Shown: positions 59,067 through 64,000 of the stretch, piece by piece
How the letters are laid out: every line of letters starts with the position of its first letter
How positions within the stretch are numbered: the stretch's first letter is position 1
NCBI RefSeq assembly: GCF_021730395.1
Contig: NC_069367.1
Location: 72,215,501-72,279,500, forward strand
Direction: 5' to 3'
From: Mercenaria mercenaria
Taxonomy: Eukaryota; Mollusca; Bivalvia; Venerida; Veneridae
Length of the DNA: 64,000 nt
Translations under genes and position numbers: made by a program
Notes under the pieces: model-generated
Database searches by the model: none
Seen by the model: the letters and a program-made list of their open reading frames with translations, nothing else
Told to the model about the DNA's origin: nothing

Positions 59067-60027
59067 TAGCTCGATTATTCAAAGAAAAGTAGAGCTATTG
59101 GACTCACCCGTGTGTCGGCGTCGGCGTCCCGATTTGGTTAAGGTTTTGTATGTAAGCTGATATCTCAGTAACCACTTGTGGGAATGGATTGAAACTTCAC
59201 ACACTTATTCAATGTGATAAACTGACCTACACTGCAAAGGTTCCATAACTCTATTTTGCTTTTTTACAAAGTTATGTCCCTTTTTCGACTTAGAAATTCT
59301 TGGTCAAGGTTTTGTATGTAAGCTGGTATCTCAGTAACCACTTGTGGGAATGGATTGAAACTTCACACACTTATTCACTGTGATAAACTGACCTACATTG
59401 CACAGGTTTCATAACTCTATTTGCTTTTTTACAAAGTCATGCCCCTTTTCGACTTGGAAATTGTTGGTTAAGGTTTTGTATGTAAGCTGGTATCTCAGTA
59501 ACCACTTGTGGGAATGGATTGAAACTTCACACACTTATACACTGTGATAAACTGACCTACATTGCATTGCACAGGTTCCATAACTCTGTTTTGCTTTTTT
59601 ACAAAATTATGCCCCTTTTTCGACTTAGAAATTCTTGGTTAAGGTTCTTGTATGTAAGCTGGTATCTCAGTACCCACTAATGGGAATGGATTGAAACTTC
59701 ACACACTTGTTCACTGTCATGATCTGACATGCACTGTGTAGGTCCCATAACTCTACTTTGCATTTTTTTTTCAAAATTATGCGCCTTTTTCGACTTAGAA
59801 GTTTTTGGTTAAGTTTTTGTATGTAAGCTGGTATTTCAGTATCCACCTATGGGAAAGGATTGAAACTTCACGCACTTGTTCACTTTATGAGCTGATAAGC
59901 ACTGTGAAGGTTCCATAACTCTTTTTCCCATTTTTACAAAATAATGCCCCTTTTTCGACTTTCGTATTAATTCAATTGACAAGGCTGTTGAATAGTCGAG
60001 CGTTGCTGTCCTCCGACAGCTCTTGTT
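59067..60027 (+). mobile_element. Tandem-cored element, five ~168-bp units, TCTTGTT hairpin end
   Basis: The left end is TAGCTCGATTATTC with GTGTCGGCGTCGGCGTCC. Five units start near GTATGTAAGC (59149, 59313, 59478, 59653 and 59820) and include GGTATCTCAGTAACCACT, GGAATGGATTGAAACTTCAC and TTATGCCCCTTTTTCGACTT. The right end is GAATAGTCGAGC then GCTGTC-CTCC-GACAGC and TCTTGTT. It is inserted within the larger element 57805-60396. Confidence 0.88.
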
Positions 60028-60137
60028 ATTATACAAAATTACATGGCCAAGTTTGAGAACTCATGGTTGAATTTAGCTCTTATTAAGGCCCTTATTTGAC
60101 TTTGGTTGAAATTTTGCATGTAACTTATTGCCTTTGT

Positions 60138-60350
60138 AATGTTCATCTGAGATCATGTGAGGAAGCCATCCAGCTGGAATATGGAAGGTCGGTGGTTCTA
60201 CACAGGTGCCCGCTCGTGATGAAATAATGCATGGAGGGGCACCTGGGGTCTTCCTCCACCATAAAAGCTGGAAAGTGGCCATATGACCTATCATGTGTTG
60301 GTGCGACGTTAAATGCAAAATAAAAAAAAAAAATAAAATGTTCATCTGAG
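60138..60350 (+). mobile_element. SINE, 5'-truncated, with perfect 14-bp target duplication
   Basis: AATGTTCATCTGAG occurs at 60138-60151 and 60337-60350. The body between is the second SINE family (as at 54496-54745): GATGAAATAATGCATGGAGG, GGCACCTGGGGTCTTCCTCC, GTGTTGGTGCGACGTTAAAT and an A-rich tail. The tRNA head is largely missing. It is a recent insertion into the outer tandem-cored element. Confidence 0.88.
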
Positions 60351-60396
60351 AAGTTGTGGAATAGTCAAGCGTGCTGTCTGATGGACAGCTCTTGTT

Positions 60397-61179
60397 GGCA
60401 AAACTGTTTACTGTATGTGTACATGACTGTGTACATGCTTTTAAATACAATTTGCAGCTGAATAATAGATTTGACGAAGTTAAAGTTTGTATCTGTCTGG
60501 CTATACATTGATTTTATGTGCATCCCGCTTCAGAAATAGTTATTGTAAACTGCACAGTAAGTTGTATTTTGAAGAATGGGTTTTTGGTTATGCAGACATG
60601 TTGTAGAAATGTATCTGTTAATGCAATCTTGAGGTAAATCCAGCATTAGTTGAACAGTTTGAAGATATAAGGGAATGAAAAGTGTGGGGCACAGTGAAGA
60701 CGGAGTACGAATGGAAATCATGGAACTACAGGGTTAATATATATATATATATATTATTACTGTTATATTTTAGATAGTCGTTGTTGATATGTCAACGTGT
60801 TTACAATCCCTACCAATGAAAATTGTCTCACAGGTCTAGTGACTCCTTAAACACAAATTTATAGGATAATTTTTAAAACTACAAAGCATGCTATAAATAT
60901 GTACGGCTAAACTTCAATGAAATTTCATTGACAGGTAGTGAATTTTGATACTAACTTATTATCAAAATAAATAATGAAACTCCTACACATAAATATACCA
61001 GATCTTTGTGCAAAATTATGGCATCAGTTATGTTAGAATATTGACACCTAGATAAAAAAATGCCTGGAAAATCCTATTTGTATCAATCGTGAAATCTCAA
61101 GAACCCCAGTATAACAAAATTTTATGAAATTTATTATATACAATATCAGTGTTCTTGCGTTTACATTCAGACGAAAGTT
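60397..61179 (+). other. Intron of the CTP synthase locus
   Basis: AT-rich sequence with a (TA)n run of about 20 bases near 60737. No exon was recognised. Confidence 0.5.
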
Positions 61180-61382
61180 TTAACCTTTAGCTTGCTGTCG
61201 ACAAGTGGTTCTGCCTATGCGACCAGTGCAGACCAAGCTCAGCCTGTTGGCTGATCATGGTCTGCACTGTTCACTATTCAGTCAGTAAATTTTCATTGAA
61301 CATCCCTTCAAATAATAAGTGGTACTGTCCAAATTGAATGATGGACCATTCCATTTTAGAAACTTAGTAGAGTATGGGTTAA
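61180..61382 (+). mobile_element. TTAA-flanked MITE next to a splice acceptor
   Basis: It begins TTAACCTTTAGCTTGCTG and ends AGTAGAGTATGGGTTAA, with TTAA at both borders and a TTAACC/GGTTAA inverted start. The interior has GTGGTTCTGCCTATGCGACC, CAGCCTGTTGGCTGATCATG and TTTTCATTGAACATCCCTTC. Diverged pieces resembling it lie near 56095-56165 and 40505-40555. It ends only 22 bp before the first base of the last CTP synthase exon. Confidence 0.7.
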
Positions 61383-61404
61383 GCTTCTTTTTTCCACATT
61401 GCAG

Positions 61405-61676
61405 GTCATTCTTTCCTTGTTGGTGTACAGTATCACCCAGAATACATCTCCCGTCCCATGAAGCCGTCGCCTCCTTACTTTGGTTTCCTTCTTGCATCTT
61501 GCGGTAAATTACAAGGTTTTGTGAATAGAGGATTCAGAAAGTCTCCCCATATGTCCTACAGAGAAAGTGACTGCTCTGACGAAGATCTGACAAAGTTTGT
61601 AGAGAAAGTTAAAATAGAAAAGGATATATCAATGGCAGTTGGCACTACCCATGAAATAAAAGGAAAAAATGATTGA
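61405..61676 (+). CDS. CTP synthase, last coding exon (C-terminal glutaminase domain)
   Basis: After a pyrimidine-rich tract and GCAG the exon encodes HSFLVGVQYHPEYISRPMKP, SPPYFGFLLASCGKLQGFVN and a variable acidic tail ending HEIKGKND, then TGA. VGVQYHPE-SRP-KPSPP-FG-LLA is diagnostic of CTP synthase. The His and Glu of HPE are two of the three catalytic residues of the class I glutamine amidotransferase domain; the Cys lies further upstream. The enzyme makes CTP from UTP, ATP and glutamine in the cytosol. The exon itself is intact, with a tail of normal length. Its upstream neighbour is broken, so the locus may be a decayed duplicate. An active gene with a damaged assembly is the alternative. 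Confidence 0.9.
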
Positions 61677-63285
61677 TGAAAAATATGACATAGTTTTGAA
61701 TGTTGTTCCATTTTGTTGTGGCTTGATATGTTGTTTTGGAAATCAGTGCCTAAACTTTAATTTCTTGTCAGTGCCATAGTGTTATAGAAACTACACAAAA
61801 TCAAAATGCCTGAAAACCGTGAAATTATACTCAATATAGTGAAAGATTGCCTCACTTCTATATGGGGTTAAGGTAGAAAAGTCTGTTTTGTAAAAGGTTT
61901 CCTTACTTATACTACTGTAAAAGCAGAAATTTTCGCAAGGGTTTAAGTTTTGCTTAATTCGAGAGGCCCTGTATCTCGTGGAAATTAATCCTCACTTAAA
62001 TATTCACCATTAGTATAATTCAAATTCAAGTTGGATATCTTTTTTACAATTTTGCAGAATATTTAACCTCGCGAACATACTCAGAATTGCAAATTACCCA
62101 GCGAAAATAAGTGCTTTTACAGTATATAGTTCAAGGAATGATCTCATGTGATAATGCTTGGTGCAAAAGATTTTAGGTTATTTTATTGCATTGAAAATGT
62201 AAGATTCCCTTATATGTTATATGATGGTGTCTGTTTATTTCTTTACTGCATTCTGCTTGTTTTGTTGATGGATATTTGATATTTCTTCATAAAGACAGAA
62301 TAAGTCATTTTGGAGATGACAGTTTAGCTCTTTTCCATTCTGTCAGAATTTTTCTTGTGAAACTTTGTTGTTTCTGCTTGTATTTTTGCAAAGTATTAAC
62401 TTGCATAGTATAAACATATTTTTCATTGTTTTTTTTTTTTGCAATACATAGTTTAAAGAGAATTCCTATAGGTTTTTTCTTTGATAGATTTTTTTCAAAT
62501 TTATATATATGATAGGAAAATTTGTGCTGAAAACAATGAACAAATAAAAACAATGGGTCACCAGGCTTGTTTTTGTGAAAAATTGTTTTGAAAACACCCA
62601 CTGTTGCTGAAACTGCTAGCGATGTTTCAACATTTTCTTAATTTTATAAATACCAACCAAAATATGCATCAAGACAGCACAATAAGATTTATTCCTTTTA
62701 CAGATTTTATTGTATACGTATTTGATATAATAGTCATATTTGTAATACTGTACCATTACAATGATGGGTACAAATGAAGAAAAATCTTGTTTCATATTCA
62801 CTTTTGTGAACTTTTTTCAATGAAAAATACTCATAGTAAAGAATATTTTTGTAAATTTTGAACAAACTGTTTCATAGATTTTTTTCCTGTTTTCCTTGTG
62901 TATAGATAATTATATTGTGAATATAAAAATGGCCAAAAATGTATGGGTCACCAGGCTAAATTGTATGTTAAGACCACTTGAATACAACACCTATTCGGAT
63001 GAAAAATGGCGCAAACCTGACCAAATTGATCATATATGCTAGAAGTTAAAGAACAGGTTAAAAAAATTCTTAATCCTTTCTATAATTGATTACTAAATAA
63101 TCTGAAAGGAAATATTGTCTTATTAATGCAAAGTTAATTGTCTAACATTATATTCACAATACTGTCTTTGTACTAAAATGTGCTGTCAAAACACAACCAC
63201 AAATGGCAAGTTGCATGATGATACATGTCAGGCACGATACATGTCAATACAACATAAACCAGTATCAACATTTGGTTACTGATAA
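61677..63285 (+). other. Downstream region; probable 3' untranslated sequence, no gene
   Basis: AT-rich sequence. A candidate polyadenylation signal AATAAA lies at 62543-62548. The phrase ATGGGTCACCAGGCT occurs twice (about 62554 and 62943) in the same orientation, which points to an old local duplication or a dispersed repeat. No coding domain was recognised. Confidence 0.5.
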
Positions 63286-63289
63286 AACT

Positions 63290-64000
63290 TATTTAGTCCT
63301 CTACTGGTTGAAAACCAGTTTCGGGACTATAGGAATGCGTTTTTCCGACATTCTGTCATTCCGTCCGTCCGCAATTTCGTGTCCGGTCCATAACTCTTTT
63401 ATCCATGAAGGGATTTTATTATTACTTGGCACAAATGTTCCCCATGATGAGTCGACGTGTCATGTGCAAAACCCAGTCCCCTAGCTTAAAGGTCAAGGTC
63501 ACAATTGGAGGTCAAAGGTCAACTGGGCTGTTTTCCTGTCCGGTCCATAACTCTCCCATTCATGAAGGGATTTTAATATAACTTGGCACAATTGTACCTC
63601 ATAATAAGACGATGTGTCATGCACAAGTTTCAGACCCCTAGCTCAAAGGTCAAGGTCACACTTAGTAGTCAAATGTTAACATGGCATGAACAGGGTCTGT
63701 TTCGTGTCTGGTCTCTTTCATCCGTAAAGGGATTTTAATATTACTTTGCACAATTGTTCCCCATGATGTGACGACGTGTCATGCGCAAAACCCGCACCCC
63801 TAACTCAAAGGTCAAGGTCACAATTTGAGGTCAAAGGTCAACAGGGCTTTTTTCCTGTCCGGTCCATAACTCTTTCATCTATGAAGGGATTTTAATATCA
63901 ATTGGCAAAATTGTATGTCATAATTAGACGATGTGTCTTGCACAACTTTCAGACCCGTAGCTCACAGGTCAAGGTCACACTTAGTAGTCAAATGATAACA
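63290..64000 (+). repeat. Tandem-cored element, ~160-bp unit, continues past the window
   Basis: The left part has ACTGGTTGAAAACCAGTTTC, a short hairpin, and then GGACTATAGGAATGCG. Four or more units follow with GTCCGGTCCATAACTCT, ATGAAGGGATTTTAATATTA, CTTGGCACAA and AAAGGTCAAGGTCACA, the last motif near 63488, 63646, 63808 and 63967. It is the clean counterpart of the damaged array at 43320-44770. Confidence 0.85.

Larger units (their letters stand above)
57805..60396 (+). mobile_element. Tandem-cored element with TCTTGTT hairpin end, containing three insertions
   Basis: The left end is TAGCTTGACTATTCGAAG. The right end is GAATAGTCAAGC, a GTGCTGTC/GGACAGC hairpin and TCTTGTT. The 12-base inverted end matches on both sides, including a base (T/A) that differs from other family members, so both ends belong to one element. 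Core units carry TTGGATTGAAACTTCACA, GTTGAATTTAAT-ATTAT and GCGTGCAACTA. Three insertions split it: a TTAA MITE (58321-58789), another element of the same terminal class (59067-60027) and a SINE (60152-60336). It lies in the CTP synthase intron. Confidence 0.82.

Noticed and set aside
1-64000. A new defence, toxin or biosynthetic system
   Set aside because: No cluster of unfamiliar genes exists. The recognisable coding parts are ordinary animal exons and transposon remains.

Overview
This window is nuclear DNA of an animal, most likely a bivalve mollusc. The grounds are vertebrate-like spliced genes with long introns, many tRNA-derived SINEs and TTAA- or TA-flanked MITEs, and tandem-cored repeats of the kind common in clams and oysters. 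The species is an inference from repeat style; no marker gene fixes it. There is no operon, CRISPR array, phage or rRNA locus, and I found no convincing new biological system. The interest lies in host-gene exons, a very young BEL/Pao insertion, nested repeats and an apparently corrupted stretch of assembly.

Layout. (1) 1-23.3 kb is clean, AT-rich sequence. Two minus-strand exons of a secreted or extracellular mosaic gene lie here: a CCP/Sushi exon at 23091-23258 and a kringle exon at 7655-7914. Their splice phases fit each other exactly. The roughly 15 kb between them holds a BEL/Pao LTR element (9901-14927) with identical LTRs and a 5-bp target duplication, plus several MITEs and tandem-cored elements. 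(2) About 23.65-48.37 kb is mostly abnormal: inflated homopolymers, lost dinucleotides and no sustained reading frames. Families that are clean elsewhere in the window recur here in degraded form, and a noisy second copy of 23.43-23.7 kb appears at 25.8-26.1 kb. I read it as poorly polished or mis-joined assembly rather than real biology. It contains minisatellites, tandem-cored repeats and a large inverted minisatellite. (3) 42.8-55.5 kb carries plus-strand exons of a mitochondrial glutamate carrier (SLC25A22/SLC25A18 type). One exon falls inside the corrupted block and one clean exon has an in-frame TAG. (4) 57.4-61.7 kb carries two 3' exons of a CTP synthase. The upstream one is shortened and has an in-frame TGA. 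The intron between them is packed with nested mobile elements. (5) 61.7-64 kb is downstream sequence ending in a ~160-bp tandem-cored repeat.

Repeat biology. Several elements share one right-end module: a short inverted copy of the left end, then a GCTGTC/GACAGC hairpin, then TCTTGTT. They nevertheless carry different ~150-170 bp tandem cores. One of them (57805-60396) contains a TTAA MITE, a second element with the same ends, and a SINE, each inserted separately.
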